DNA of 64,000 nt from NCBI GenBank assembly GCA_002353285.1, contig DEJJ01000005.1, forward strand, positions 11,452 through 75,451, given 5' to 3'. Positions 45,968 to 55,142 of this stretch are shown here, piece by piece. This DNA comes from Porphyromonadaceae bacterium UBA2751 (lineage in GTDB: Bacteria; Bacteroidota; Bacteroidia; Bacteroidales; Muribaculaceae). Under the pieces are notes generated by a model that searched no databases, had not been told where the DNA came from, and saw only the letters and a list, made by a program, of their open reading frames with translations. The translations under genes were made by a program, and so were the position numbers. The first letter of the stretch is position 1; every line of letters begins with the position of its first letter.

Positions 45968-48331
45968 TCAGCTCTTTTTTCTGGCTTTATTGGGCTGGCT
46001 TAGCGTTATCTTGCCATCGTCAACCACCACATGTGCGGTGCCTCCGCGCTTGAGGCTGCCAAAGAGGATGGCGCGCACCAGCTGGGTCTTAAGGTCACGG
46101 TGCAGCACGCGGTCGAGCTCGCGGGCACCATACTCGGCCGTGAATCCCTCCTTGAGCAGCAGCGCACGTGCCTGAGCATCCACCTCGAGTGTCACCTTCT
46201 TGGGGGTGAGCTTCGCCTGCAACTCACGCAAGCGCTTGTCGAGTATCATGCCAGCCATTGTCTCGTCCATGTCGTTAAACACCACAGTGGCACTCAAGCG
46301 GTTGATAAACTCAGGCTTAAAGGTCTTCTTCACCTGCTTGAGCATGTCGCCGCCACGGCTGCCACGGTTGTCGAATCCCACACTCTTGCCAGCATGCTGA
46401 GCACCGGCATTGCTCGTCATGATGAGCACCACGTTGCGGAAGTCGGCATGGCGCCCCTTGTTGTCGGTGAGTCGCGCATAGTCCATCACCTGAAGCAGGA
46501 TGTTGTAGATGTCCTCATGTGCTTTCTCTATCTCGTCGAGCAGCAGCACGCAGTTAGGCGTTTTGCGAATGGCATCGGTGAGCAGGCCACCGTCCTCGTA
46601 GCCCACATAGCCCGCTGGCGAACCAATGAGCTTGGCCACGGTGTGCTTCTCGGTGTACTCGCTCATGTCAAATCGCACAAGCTCCACTCCCAGCTCCTGC
46701 GCCAGCACGCGTGCCACCTCGGTCTTGCCCACTCCAGTGGGTCCCACAAAGAGCAGCGACGCCAGCGGCTTGCCATCGTCGATGAGTCCAGCCTTCGACA
46801 TCTGCACGGCCTCCACCACCTCGCGCACAGCCTCGTCCTGACCATAGATGCGGCTCTTGATGCGCTTGGCAAGGGTTTTGAGTTGTGCATTGTTATCTTC
46901 CTTCATGGCGGTGGCATTAATCTTCATCACCTTCTTGAGCACATCGTCGATGAGAGCTTTGTCAACGGTCTGGATTTTCTTGCTTGTGGGATGAATGTGA
47001 CGGTAGGCTCCGGCCTCGTCAATGAGGTCGATGGCCTTGTCGGGCAGGTAGCGACCCATGATGTGCTTGGCACTGGCACGCACAGCATGCTCGATTGCCG
47101 CAGGGGCATATTTCACATGATGATACTGCTCATATCCAGCCTTGAGCCCATTCACTATCTCGATGGTTTGTTCCACAGTGGGTTCAAGGATGTCGATTTG
47201 CTGGAAACGCCGCACAATGCCCTTGCTGCGCGACAATTGCCGGTTAAACTCCTCGTAGGTGGTCGACCCAATGAACCGCAACTTGCCGCTCTCGAGATAG
47301 GGCTTGAGCATGTTAGATGCATCCATTGCGCTGTCGCCAGTGGCTCCGGCACCCACTATGCTATGAATCTCGTCGATATACACGATGGCATTGTCCAGGC
47401 TCGAGAGGTAGTCCATGGTCTGCTTCACGCGCTTCTCAAAGTCGCCGCGATACTGCGTGCCGGCAATCATCGCCGCCATGTCAATCTGGTAAATCTTGAA
47501 GCCTTGCAACGAGTCGGGCACGTTGCCATCCTCGATGCGCTGCGCCAGGCCGTAGATGAGCGCCGTCTTGCCCACCCCAGGCTCGCCCACGTGCAGCGGG
47601 TTGTTCTTGTCCTTGCGGCACAACACGTGGATGGTGCGCTCAAGCTCAGCCTCGCGCCCAATGAGCGGGTTGTGTTCCTTCAGGTGTTCGTTAATGCAGG
47701 TGACATAGCTCTCGATTGGTGCTCTGCGTTCCTCTCCTTCAGGCCCAAAGAGATCGTCAATGTCATCGTCAAAGAACTCGTCCTCAAATTCATCGTTCAC
47801 CGAGTCGTCAAGTGGCCGAACGCCTTTCTCAACCACAGCCACCTCTTTTCTATCGTCAATCATCCCTGTGGGATGGCCCTTGCGGTTGAATTCCTCCATG
47901 TGCCATATTATTGTGGACAGGAACTCGTCGGTGCGCTCATCGTAGAAGTTCAGCACATTGGCTGCCAGCGAGTTCTTCAAGCCCATGGTAGCCTTTATCA
48001 CATGAGTGATATCAAGCACCTCGCCACCCGAGGCACGCATGTAACTCAGTGCCATGCTCATCATCTCCTCAAACTGCAGCGATGGCTCTATCTTATATTC
48101 ACTATCGCCAGGCACCTTATCCAACTTTAGAATATAGTTCTTAAGTACATTCCAGATCTTTTTCCAGTCAATGCGCAATTCAGCAAGAGCCTCATTCACA
48201 GGACCTATTGCCACTATGCTTGCCAGCAAGTGCTCGGGTGTGAAAAACGGGTTGCGCATGACAACAGCATGCTGTATCGATGTCTGCATTGCCACATTGA
48301 GGGGAAAACTATTTTTTATCTCACTTTCCAT
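45968..48331 (-). CDS. clpA: ATP-dependent Clp protease ATP-binding subunit ClpA
   Basis: 787 aa from ATG 48331 (MESEIKNSFPLN); an upstream frame to 48352 is less likely. It has an N-terminal Clp-N domain, AAA+ module 1 (Walker A GEPGVGKT near residue 247, IVYIDEIHSIVGAG) and module 2 (GPTGVGKTEVA near 528, LLLDEIEKAH, VIMTSNAG). It unfolds substrates for ClpP; there is no ClpB-type middle coil. The adaptor ClpS gene directly upstream and aat directly downstream show the N-degron role. Confidence 0.95.
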   Translation of the reverse strand: MESEIKNSFPLNVAMQTSIQHAVVMRNPFFTPEHLLASIVAIGPVNEALAELRIDWKKIWNVLKNYILKLDKVPGDSEYKIEPSLQFEEMMSMALSYMRASGGEVLDITHVIKATMGLKNSLAANVLNFYDERTDEFLSTIIWHMEEFNRKGHPTGMIDDRKEVAVVEKGVRPLDDSVNDEFEDEFFDDDIDDLFGPEGEERRAPIESYVTCINEHLKEHNPLIGREAELERTIHVLCRKDKNNPLHVGEPGVGKTALIYGLAQRIEDGNVPDSLQGFKIYQIDMAAMIAGTQYRGDFEKRVKQTMDYLSSLDNAIVYIDEIHSIVGAGATGDSAMDASNMLKPYLESGKLRFIGSTTYEEFNRQLSRSKGIVRRFQQIDILEPTVEQTIEIVNGLKAGYEQYHHVKYAPAAIEHAVRASAKHIMGRYLPDKAIDLIDEAGAYRHIHPTSKKIQTVDKALIDDVLKKVMKINATAMKEDNNAQLKTLAKRIKSRIYGQDEAVREVVEAVQMSKAGLIDDGKPLASLLFVGPTGVGKTEVARVLAQELGVELVRFDMSEYTEKHTVAKLIGSPAGYVGYEDGGLLTDAIRKTPNCVLLLDEIEKAHEDIYNILLQVMDYARLTDNKGRHADFRNVVLIMTSNAGAQHAGKSVGFDNRGSRGGDMLKQVKKTFKPEFINRLSATVVFNDMDETMAGMILDKRLRELQAKLTPKKVTLEVDAQARALLLKEGFTAEYGARELDRVLHRDLKTQLVRAILFGSLKRGGTAHVVVDDGKITLSQPNKARKKS

Positions 48332-48382
48332 AATACATTGTAATTTTATCAACTATAACTTATTATTCCGCTTGAGCTGGCG

Positions 48383-48685
48383 CTATTCTGGCTCATAGGT
48401 GATGCGCAGCGGGAAACCCTCCTCACGCGCCATCGCTGTGGCCTTGTTCGACATCGACACTGCCATGTCGTAGCTGTAGAGCCCAACCACGCCCTGGCCG
48501 TGCTCATGCACCGCCATCATGATGGTCGTGGCCTCGCTCTGCGACTTGTAGAACACCTCGATGAGCACTTTCACCACAAAGTCCATCGTGGTGAAATCGT
48601 CGTTATGGAATATCACCTTGTAGTGCTTTGGATAGTTGGTGAACACCTTATCCCTTTCACGTGTCAAGCCCTGCTGTTTTGCCAT
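48383..48685 (-). CDS. clpS: ATP-dependent Clp protease adaptor ClpS
   Basis: 100 aa. It binds N-degron residues and hands substrates to ClpA. Conserved pocket segments are YKVIFHNDDFTTMDFVV (Asn-Asp-Asp and the hydrophobic gate) and VHEHGQGVVGLYSYDMA with the conserved His. It is the first gene of clpS-clpA-aat, 51 bp before clpA. Confidence 0.97.
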   Translation of the reverse strand: MAKQQGLTRERDKVFTNYPKHYKVIFHNDDFTTMDFVVKVLIEVFYKSQSEATTIMMAVHEHGQGVVGLYSYDMAVSMSNKATAMAREEGFPLRITYEPE

Positions 48686-48715
48686 TTTATCATCTTCATT
48701 TTTAGTTCAAGAATG

Positions 48716-48723
48716 CAAAGTTA
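48716..48723 (-). promoter_or_regulatory. -7 box TAACTTTG of the clpS-clpA-aat operon
   Basis: Exact TAnnTTTG match on the minus strand, 30 bp before the clpS ATG. TTTG boxes lie 12 and 24 bp further up, neither at the ideal 20. Confidence 0.55.
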
Positions 48724-48777
48724 ACCATAATCATGCAAAATGTGTGCCAAAATATAATTATTTACCAAATATTTTCT

Positions 48778-48785
48778 TACCTTTG
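48778..48785 (+). promoter_or_regulatory. -7 box TACCTTTG of tRNA-Arg
   Basis: Exact TAnnTTTG match, 35 bp before the tRNA. No clear -33 TTTG at 19-20 nt. Confidence 0.55.
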
Positions 48786-48820
48786 CACCGCAATTGAGCG
48801 AGAGCTTCCTCGCACATGAT

Positions 48821-48892
48821 GCTCTGATAGTTCAACGGATAGAACGTGGGTTTCCTAAACCTAAAATCTGGGTTCGATTCCCAGTCGGAGTA
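48821..48892 (+). tRNA. tRNA-Arg (CCT)
   Basis: Acceptor strands GCTCTGA and TCGGAGT pair with two wobbles; discriminator A at 48892 is followed by encoded CCA (48893-48895). The anticodon loop TTCCTAA sits in stem GGGT/ACCT, giving anticodon CCT (reads AGG). The T arm CTGGGTTCGATTCCCAG is perfect. Confidence 0.96.
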
Positions 48893-48909
48893 CCACACAA
48901 CCACAGCAC

Positions 48910-48952
48910 AATGCGCTGCAAACTCTATGGCTTGCAGCGCATTGCTTTTTTT
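48910..48952 (+). terminator. Terminator of tRNA-Arg
   Basis: AATGCGCTGCAA pairs perfectly with TTGCAGCGCATT around a 10-nt loop, then GCTTTTTTT. Confidence 0.95.
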
Positions 48953-48978
48953 CTTAGCTGGCTATTGGATGCCAGGCC

Positions 48979-49419
48979 TCACTTGATGATAGTGTGCTCG
49001 TTGGTGAAATGCAGCTCGGTTTCATTGTCAAGAATGACAGTGATATCGCCATTCTTGATTTCACGCCCCATGTACACCACGTCGGCACCAGGATGGTTCT
49101 TGCTCAGGTACATCTGAATCTTGCCAGGCACCATGCGCATGGGCACCACGCTCTTGCGGCAGTCCACAATCATCCAGTTGCCATCCTTGTCAAAGTCGAT
49201 AGTGGCATCGTTGTCGAGCAGCACGCAGGTGCGGTTCTTCATGTCCTTGCTGTTGTTCTTCACAGCTTTCACCACTTTGTTGGTGGGGAAATAGGATTTC
49301 ACCATGCGCAATCCCAGGTCGGGGACCTTCTTGATGGGGATTTCAGTGATATTGTCGTCGGCAATTGCGCCACCGGCCATCACAACCATTGCCAATAAGG
49401 CTAAAAACAATCTTTTCAT
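48979..49419 (-). CDS. Secreted PepSY-like (DUF2874-type) protein
   Basis: 146 aa with signal peptide (LFLALLAMVVMAGGAIA). Two PepSY-like beta-alpha-beta units: VPDLGLRMVKSYFPTNKVVK ... NDATIDFDKDGNWMIVD and VPGKIQMYLSKNHPGADVVY ... ILDNETELHFTNEH. Such small periplasmic proteins are widespread in Bacteroidales; function unknown. It lies 34 bp downstream of the OmpH/Skp-like gene on the same strand. Confidence 0.8.
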   Translation of the reverse strand: MKRLFLALLAMVVMAGGAIADDNITEIPIKKVPDLGLRMVKSYFPTNKVVKAVKNNSKDMKNRTCVLLDNDATIDFDKDGNWMIVDCRKSVVPMRMVPGKIQMYLSKNHPGADVVYMGREIKNGDITVILDNETELHFTNEHTIIK

Positions 49420-49452
49420 AATATCTTATTTTTTAAAAAACGTTTTGTATAA

Positions 49453-50073
49453 TCATTTTGCTGGAGCCGAGTCGCTATCAGTGGCTTTGTCGCCAGTAGC
49501 AGCGTTGCCATCGACAATGGGTTCCCCCTTGGCAACAGGTGCATTGGCGGCATTGTAGCGTGCATTCAGGCCCTCGGCCACCTTGTCGGTAACGTCCCAG
49601 CGAGGGTTGATAAACATTGCAGCCTCCTTGCGCAGGATTGCGTCATAGTCGTTCTTCACTGCAAAGTCGGCAAGGAACAGGTCTATCTCGTTGGCAAGCT
49701 TCGATTGCTCAGCACCGAGTTGTTGCTCCATCTTCTTTTGCATGGCTTCCATCTCCTTTTGAGCATTCTCTTGCATTTGCTCAAGCTTCTTCTGGTCGGC
49801 ATCAAATGCCTTCTGTGTCTTGTACTGACCGTTCTTGTACTTCGTCTGCACCTGATTGTAGAAGGTCTCTATCTGCTTGCGCTTCTTCTGCTCGGCCTGC
49901 TGAAACTCATTCTTGAGCTGGGCTTGCAGCTGCAAGTATTGCTGTGCCACTACATATTGCTGATACAGCTGATCCTCATCGACATATCTCACTGTGAACG
50001 GGCGATTGCTCGCCTCCTGAGCTGCCACATTCATGGCAACGATGGCCATTGCCATCAACAAAAACTTTTTCAT
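49453..50073 (-). CDS. OmpH/Skp-family periplasmic chaperone-like protein
   Basis: 206 aa with signal peptide (MAMAIVAMNVAAQ). A long coiled coil (about residues 40-130, QLKNEFQQAEQKKRKQIETF ... KKLEQMQENAQKEMEAMQKK) flanked by short beta segments is the Skp/OmpH layout, holding outer-membrane proteins in the periplasm. Mature start FTVRYVDEDQLYQQY is typical. The C-terminus is an Ala/Pro/Asp-rich tail. Confidence 0.85.
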   Translation of the reverse strand: MKKFLLMAMAIVAMNVAAQEASNRPFTVRYVDEDQLYQQYVVAQQYLQLQAQLKNEFQQAEQKKRKQIETFYNQVQTKYKNGQYKTQKAFDADQKKLEQMQENAQKEMEAMQKKMEQQLGAEQSKLANEIDLFLADFAVKNDYDAILRKEAAMFINPRWDVTDKVAEGLNARYNAANAPVAKGEPIVDGNAATGDKATDSDSAPAK

Positions 50074-50189
50074 TTCTTTATAATCAATTTAATATAAGTC
50101 CTTACTCCTTTCATCTTAACGCATTATCGCTTAGCGCAACTCATTTTGCCAGCTATGAATTATGCATTAAATAAAAGATTGTGCATTCA

Positions 50190-51482
50190 TTAGACGGGCT
50201 TCCACACAAAAAGTTTATCGCTCGGCCTTATCTTTTCGCCGGTCTTTATCGAGAATCGCTCGCCTTTCACGGTCTTCTCCACCGGCTTGAGGTCGACGCG
50301 TATCTCCTCAACTTTCAGTGGCAATGCACCAGTGGTGGGGCCAGTGATGATTATTTCGTCGCCCACGTGCAGCTCGCCTGCCTCCATCTGGAACTCGGCA
50401 ACGCCAAGCTTCGAGAAGTAGCGAATGCCCTTGGCGGCATACACCTTCACATGGGTGGCACTGGAGCCATATTTAGAGGTCCACTCCCCAAGTCGCTGAC
50501 CCAGGTAATAACCGTCCCAGAAGCCACGGTTGAACACGCGCGCAAGGCGCTCGTCCCACTCGGCAATGCGCTCTTCGCTGTAGGTGCCATCTACTATTGC
50601 CTGCAGCGCCTCGTTGTAGCAACTTGCCACCGTGCGCACATATTCCGGCCCTCTTGCCCTGCCTTCTATCTTGAACACACGCACTCCAGCATCCACCATC
50701 TTGTTAAGGAAGTGGATGGTCTTCAAGTCCTTAGGCGACATTATGTATTTATTCTCGATTGCGAGCTCGTCGCCAGTGTCACGGTCGGTCACGATGTAGC
50801 TGCGGCGGCATATCTGCCGGCAGGCGCCACGGTTGGCACTCGAGGCGGCCTCGTGCAGGCTCATGTAGCACTTGCCACTCACTGCCATGCACAGAGCGCC
50901 ATGACAGAACATTTCAAGACGCACTGGCTCACCATGAGGCCCCGTCAAGCCCTGAGCGCTGATGTTCTCATGAATCCTTGTCACCTGATCCAGGTTCAGC
51001 TCGCGGGCGAGCACCATCACGTCGGCCCACTGGGCGTAGTATTTCACAGCCTCGCTATTGCTCACGTTCACCTGCGTGGAGATGTGCACCTCCACCCCTA
51101 TGCTGCGGGCATAGAGTATTGTTGCCATGTCGCTGGCAATGATGGCGCTGATGTGGGCATCACGTGCCGCATCCACTATGCGGTGCATGTAGTCGATGTC
51201 CTCGTCATAGATTATCGTGTTGACCGTGAGGTAAGTCTTGATGCCACGCTCGGCGCACCATTGCGCTATGGTGTGCAGGTCGTCGATCGAGAAATTCACA
51301 CTCGACTTCGACCGCATGTTCAAGTTCTCGATTCCAAAGTATATCGCATCGGCACCACCCTGCTCGGCCGCCACCAGCGATTCCCACGAACCCACTGGAG
51401 CCATCAGCTCAAAGTCTTTTCTTTGCCTTATGCCCGATGGTCTTTGAGTTTGTGATGAAATTATCACTTTATCATTATCCAT
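50190..51482 (-). CDS. Peptidase U32 family protein (TrhP/RlhA-like)
   Basis: 430 aa. It opens FELMAPVGSWESLVAAEQGGADAIYFG, typical of U32 TIM-barrel proteins, with the Cys-rich signature FCHGALCMAVSGKCYMS and ANRGACRQICRRSY. The U32 C-terminal domain follows (HVGDEIIITGPTTG). Despite the peptidase name, studied members hydroxylate tRNA or rRNA bases and carry an iron-sulfur cluster on these cysteines. Which RNA is modified here is not visible. Confidence 0.88.
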   Translation of the reverse strand: MDNDKVIISSQTQRPSGIRQRKDFELMAPVGSWESLVAAEQGGADAIYFGIENLNMRSKSSVNFSIDDLHTIAQWCAERGIKTYLTVNTIIYDEDIDYMHRIVDAARDAHISAIIASDMATILYARSIGVEVHISTQVNVSNSEAVKYYAQWADVMVLARELNLDQVTRIHENISAQGLTGPHGEPVRLEMFCHGALCMAVSGKCYMSLHEAASSANRGACRQICRRSYIVTDRDTGDELAIENKYIMSPKDLKTIHFLNKMVDAGVRVFKIEGRARGPEYVRTVASCYNEALQAIVDGTYSEERIAEWDERLARVFNRGFWDGYYLGQRLGEWTSKYGSSATHVKVYAAKGIRYFSKLGVAEFQMEAGELHVGDEIIITGPTTGALPLKVEEIRVDLKPVEKTVKGERFSIKTGEKIRPSDKLFVWKPV

Positions 51483-51570
51483 TTAATAATTATCTCACAA
51501 GAATTATCTAGATTATCTATGGGAAACAAGACAATCTAGATAATCTTTCTCTTATCACAAATTATAACAC
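51483..51570. repeat. TCTAGA-type intergenic repeat
   Basis: aattatctagattatctatg, a short gap, and acaatctagataatctttc form inverted and direct copies of the same ATCTAGATTATCT unit also present at 40020-40060. Confidence 0.6.
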
Positions 51571-51596
51571 TCTCTCTTTTGCTTGCTACATGCAAC

Positions 51597-52724
51597 TCAC
51601 TCAGCTTCCTTAACGAGGAAGATTTCGGTTGGGAAGTGGTCGCTGTAGCCATTCAGGAACACACCGCCACTGTAGGTGCGCAGGGGATAGCCCTTGCGGT
51701 CGCCCTCCTGAGTTTTCAGGAAGTCGCGGTTCAGTGCCTCGCAGCGCAGGTAGGTGAGTTGGGGTTTGTCCTTACTGCTGCGGTATTTTGTGAAGAAACC
51801 GTTGCACATTATCTGGTCAAAGAGGTTCCACTGTCCACGGTAAGCCAGTGTGCCCACACCCTTGGCAAGCACGTTCCAGAAGGGGTTGAACATCTCGTCG
51901 GCTTCATCCACTTCATCAATGTCACGCTTGCCACCCACGGCCTCGGCACATGCCTTGTCCATTGGGTCGTCGTTAAGGTCGCCCATGAAGATGATGCCAA
52001 TGTTGTCGCCATGCACATTAACCAGCGAGTCGATGGTGCGACGGCACATCATGCCAGCAGCCTCACGCTTGGGGCTCGAGGCCTCCTGACCGCCCAGGCG
52101 AGATGGCCAGTGGTTAACAATCACCGCCACAGTGTCGCCAGCAAGCAAGCCCACCACGCACATCTGGTCGCGGGTGCGGAAGTTCTCGTTCCACTCATAG
52201 TCCATCTTGCGCTCATCGTCGGCTGCCTCGCGAGCGCGAGCAAAGTCCTCCTCGCTCAACCGCTGATTGGTCACATTCAGCACCCTGAAGAAGCGGGGGT
52301 TATACAACACACCCACGTCCACACCACGACGGTCGGGGCTGTCGTGGTAGGGAGCCACCTGAAGGTGCCAGTTGCGAATCTGTGGATCACGAACCAAGTC
52401 TTGAAGCACTGTCACATTCTCAATCTCACTCACGCCTATGATGGCCGGGCCATTGGGAGTGTTATCAGTCTTCATCTGCGAGATGGCATAAGCCATCCTA
52501 TTGATCTTCGACCAGTACTTGCGGCCGTCCCACTGGCGAGCGCCCTTGGGCGAGAACTCAAGGTCGTAGGTGCCATTGGCGTTGATAGTGTCAAACAGGT
52601 TCTCAAGATTGTAGAACATCACGCCATACACCTTATAGCGCTTCGTTTGTTGGCCATTGTCCTGCGCATTTATCACGGGCATAATAAGCGTTGCCAGCAA
52701 TGCTGCAATGAGTAATTTCTTCAT
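51597..52724 (-). CDS. Secreted endonuclease/exonuclease/phosphatase family protein
   Basis: 375 aa from ATG 52724 (MKKLLIAALLATLIM), giving a signal peptide; an upstream frame to 52757 is rejected. EEP fold: FYNLENLFDT (metal-binding Asn/Glu), IIGVSEIENVTVLQDL, RRGVDVGVLYN, FMGDLNDDP and the terminal SDHFPTE with the catalytic Asp-His. Could be a secreted nuclease or phosphodiesterase. Same strand as and 130 bp below the NUC1 nuclease. Confidence 0.85.
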   Translation of the reverse strand: MKKLLIAALLATLIMPVINAQDNGQQTKRYKVYGVMFYNLENLFDTINANGTYDLEFSPKGARQWDGRKYWSKINRMAYAISQMKTDNTPNGPAIIGVSEIENVTVLQDLVRDPQIRNWHLQVAPYHDSPDRRGVDVGVLYNPRFFRVLNVTNQRLSEEDFARAREAADDERKMDYEWNENFRTRDQMCVVGLLAGDTVAVIVNHWPSRLGGQEASSPKREAAGMMCRRTIDSLVNVHGDNIGIIFMGDLNDDPMDKACAEAVGGKRDIDEVDEADEMFNPFWNVLAKGVGTLAYRGQWNLFDQIMCNGFFTKYRSSKDKPQLTYLRCEALNRDFLKTQEGDRKGYPLRTYSGGVFLNGYSDHFPTEIFLVKEAE

Positions 52725-52809
52725 AGTTTCAAGTATGTTTTGCGGGTAAATAATCAATTATTTTCCAAAAATACTACTTTTTCTTGAATCTACACCCCTT
52801 TTTCCCGAA

Positions 52810-52868
52810 AAAAAGCAAAAACAATGATTAATGAGACCTGAAGCCATGGCCACAAGTCTCATTAATCA
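52810..52868 (-). terminator. Terminator of the NUC1 nuclease gene
   Basis: On the minus strand TGATTAATGAGAC pairs perfectly with GTCTCATTAATCA (13 bp), followed by GTTTTTGCTTTTTTT. Confidence 0.92.
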
Positions 52869-52889
52869 AGATTCGTGCATTAATAATCG

Positions 52890-54728
52890 CTATTGCCAGA
52901 TGCTCGTGGTGACCGACGCCTCCACCTCGTCCTCGATGTCGTCGGGCAGGTTGCAGAAGAAGTCGATGCCTGTTCGCCGCTCCAGCTCGTCGATGCTTAT
53001 CATGCAGCTTTGCAGTGTGGTGCCATTGCATGAGCTATTGATTTGCTCAGTCCAGTAGGCCATAGCTTGATATTGGCCATTCTTCAGGCGTAGCACTGCC
53101 ATGTACCAGTAGCGCGGGATGGGCAGCGTGCCAGTGATGTTAACGCCAAACTTGCTCTGCACCTCGCTCTTGGGAATGAGGCCCGACGTAGTGCTGCCAT
53201 TGAGCGTGACATTGCCAATTGTGGCGCCCTTGCACACGTAGAGCGTGTCGCGGAAGCTATTGCTGTAGCCCCAATTCTGCACCTTGGCCTCCATGCGCTG
53301 CCACAGGCCAGCGTTGTGAGCCTGATACTGCGGATGGATGTTGCTGGTGATGAAGGTGTCAAAGTTTTGGGCTTCGGTGGTCTGACGATCCTCGCTGGCG
53401 CAGATGTGTCCGCGGGCAAAGAGCACCATGTTGTTGCCGTCAAGGTTGGTTGTCGATGTTGTGTAGTTGCCTTTGGTATATTCGTTAGTGTTAACCTGAT
53501 AGGCCGAGGGCACATAATCGTCGGGATGGAAGGTGCTGGTGGTGCGGCCCACGTTGTTGTTGGGCAAGCCAGCATGCATCGTGAAGCAAGCCCAGCGGTT
53601 GGCGCGCTGGCTCTTGTCGAGCTCGAGCGAGAGCGAGATGCCACTGCCACTTTGTGCATGCACCACCACCATGCTGTTGCTACTGGTGCTGATGTGGGGA
53701 TACTCAATGCGCCAAGCCTGGCTGTAGGTGGCACTGCTGCTGGTGGCTGTCACGCCGCTCTCGGGAATGTTGTAGCTGGTCTCCTTCCAGTTCGCGTTGG
53801 CATTATTGTCAACTACGGGACCCTCCACCGTGTAGGTGACAGTAACCACTTCACTCGTCTTGCCACCCAGCACGGCTATTGCCTTGATGGTGATAGTTCC
53901 TATATCAAGTGTGAATTCATAGGGCGACGCGCCTCGCTCCCAGTAATTGCTGGTAGTTGGTGTGGTCCCGTCAATAGTGTAGTAGATTGTGCTACCTTCA
54001 GGACCAGTTATTATGATATTGCTCTCGTAGGGGAACACTGTGCCCGATGGATAGTTAAAGGTGGGAGCTGCTACCGTCGTCGAGGGTTCATCACCATTTA
54101 GCATATAATTGTAGATGATTGTCACATCGGCACTGGTGATTGAGCCGTCGCCATTAACATCGCAAGTGGCGACAAAGGTGACATCACCATTGAGCAAATA
54201 GTCATAGAGCGAGGTCACGTCGGCACTGGTCACCGAACCATCGCAGTTCACATCAAGTGGATTGCTGGCTTCATACTCATAGGTAACCGTCATCTTAAAC
54301 AGGCTGTTACCACTGGTGCCAGTGAAGGTCACGCGATCGGTGCTGCCGCTCCAGTAGGTGTTGCCGCTGTCGAATCCTGCGGGGCTGGCAGTGAAATTCT
54401 GCTTGGCGTAGAAACCATCGAAATCCACGCGCGTAATCGTGGCACCCTGATCGGCCTTAAAAGCAAACTTATTGCCACTGGTAGTGTAGAACGTGTACTG
54501 ACCCTGATAATACGTGGAACGAGGAGGGGTGGTCTGCGGTTGAAATGTAATCTCGCCAAGCTTAATCTCATCACTCAGGTACGTTGGGTTGCCGCTTGTG
54601 GGGGTGGGCAACCCCATTGCTTCAAGTGACTCGGGACTGCTGAAGTCGAATGTCACGCTGCGGGTCTCGGCAGCACCCACCAGTGCCATGCACCACAGCA
54701 TCACGAGCAGATAGTAATGTTTATTCAT
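52890..54728 (-). CDS. Secreted DNA/RNA non-specific endonuclease with dockerin repeat
   Basis: 612 aa with signal peptide. Order: a beta-sandwich region (residues ~25-150), a type I dockerin of two calcium-loop repeats (DVNCDGSVTSADVTSLYDYL and DVNGDGSITSADVTIIYNYM, ~157-213), a chitobiase-C-terminal-like Ig domain (~222-300, STIYYTIDGTTPTTS), and a NUC1 nuclease domain (~330-600). The nuclease motif reads ARGHICASEDR (His ~439) where DRGH is usual; the downstream metal-binding Asn is in SNIHPQYQAHNAGLW. Probably cell-surface or extracellular DNA degradation. Confidence 0.85.
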   Translation of the reverse strand: MNKHYYLLVMLWCMALVGAAETRSVTFDFSSPESLEAMGLPTPTSGNPTYLSDEIKLGEITFQPQTTPPRSTYYQGQYTFYTTSGNKFAFKADQGATITRVDFDGFYAKQNFTASPAGFDSGNTYWSGSTDRVTFTGTSGNSLFKMTVTYEYEASNPLDVNCDGSVTSADVTSLYDYLLNGDVTFVATCDVNGDGSITSADVTIIYNYMLNGDEPSTTVAAPTFNYPSGTVFPYESNIIITGPEGSTIYYTIDGTTPTTSNYWERGASPYEFTLDIGTITIKAIAVLGGKTSEVVTVTYTVEGPVVDNNANANWKETSYNIPESGVTATSSSATYSQAWRIEYPHISTSSNSMVVVHAQSGSGISLSLELDKSQRANRWACFTMHAGLPNNNVGRTTSTFHPDDYVPSAYQVNTNEYTKGNYTTSTTNLDGNNMVLFARGHICASEDRQTTEAQNFDTFITSNIHPQYQAHNAGLWQRMEAKVQNWGYSNSFRDTLYVCKGATIGNVTLNGSTTSGLIPKSEVQSKFGVNITGTLPIPRYWYMAVLRLKNGQYQAMAYWTEQINSSCNGTTLQSCMISIDELERRTGIDFFCNLPDDIEDEVEASVTTSIWQ

Positions 54729-55046
54729 AGCTATATATGTGTTTAGTTTGTAAATTTATCGCGACTTCACATCACAATATGGAAAAGTTGTGCAAGTTAC
54801 TAATTTTATCCAACTTAACCAAATCAGAATCTATTTTCTTAATTATTAAACAACAACTTTAACATGCATCTCACATTTCCTATTTTCACATCACAATCCA
54901 CAAAAATATTTATTCAAAAACTATTCATCGCGCAAAAAGTTATCCAAAACTTTTACTATATCATTAATCATCAGACACTTAAATTTACAACCTGCCATAA
55001 AAGTTTTCCAAAATAATAATTTGTTGATATTTTCCTTGGAAAAAAT

Positions 55047-55077
55047 TTTGCTTTTTTGTTCAACATTTGTAGCTTTG
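55047..55077 (+). promoter_or_regulatory. Promoter of nrdD
   Basis: TTTG (55047-55050), 19 nt, TAGCTTTG (55070-55077), exact Bacteroidetes promoter with expected start near 55083, giving a ~125-nt leader. Confidence 0.85.
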
Positions 55078-55119
55078 CACTGCAAATAAAAGATTCCACT
55101 TTTTTAGCAACCACCATCC

Positions 55120-55142
55120 AAGCCCGAGTAGTTGGGCTTTTT
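55120..55142 (+). terminator. Terminator-like hairpin inside the nrdD leader
   Basis: AAGCCC, an 8-nt loop, GGGCTT, then TTT, between the promoter and the nrdD ATG. It could attenuate nrdD or release a ~60-nt RNA. Confidence 0.7.

Noticed and set aside
46031..48130. Long plus-strand open frame (699 codons) opposite clpA
   Set aside because: It is antisense to a clear ClpA gene, has His/Leu/Val-rich shadow composition and no recognisable motif.
50181..51455. Plus-strand open frame of 424 codons opposite the U32 gene
   Set aside because: Antisense shadow of a well-supported family member.
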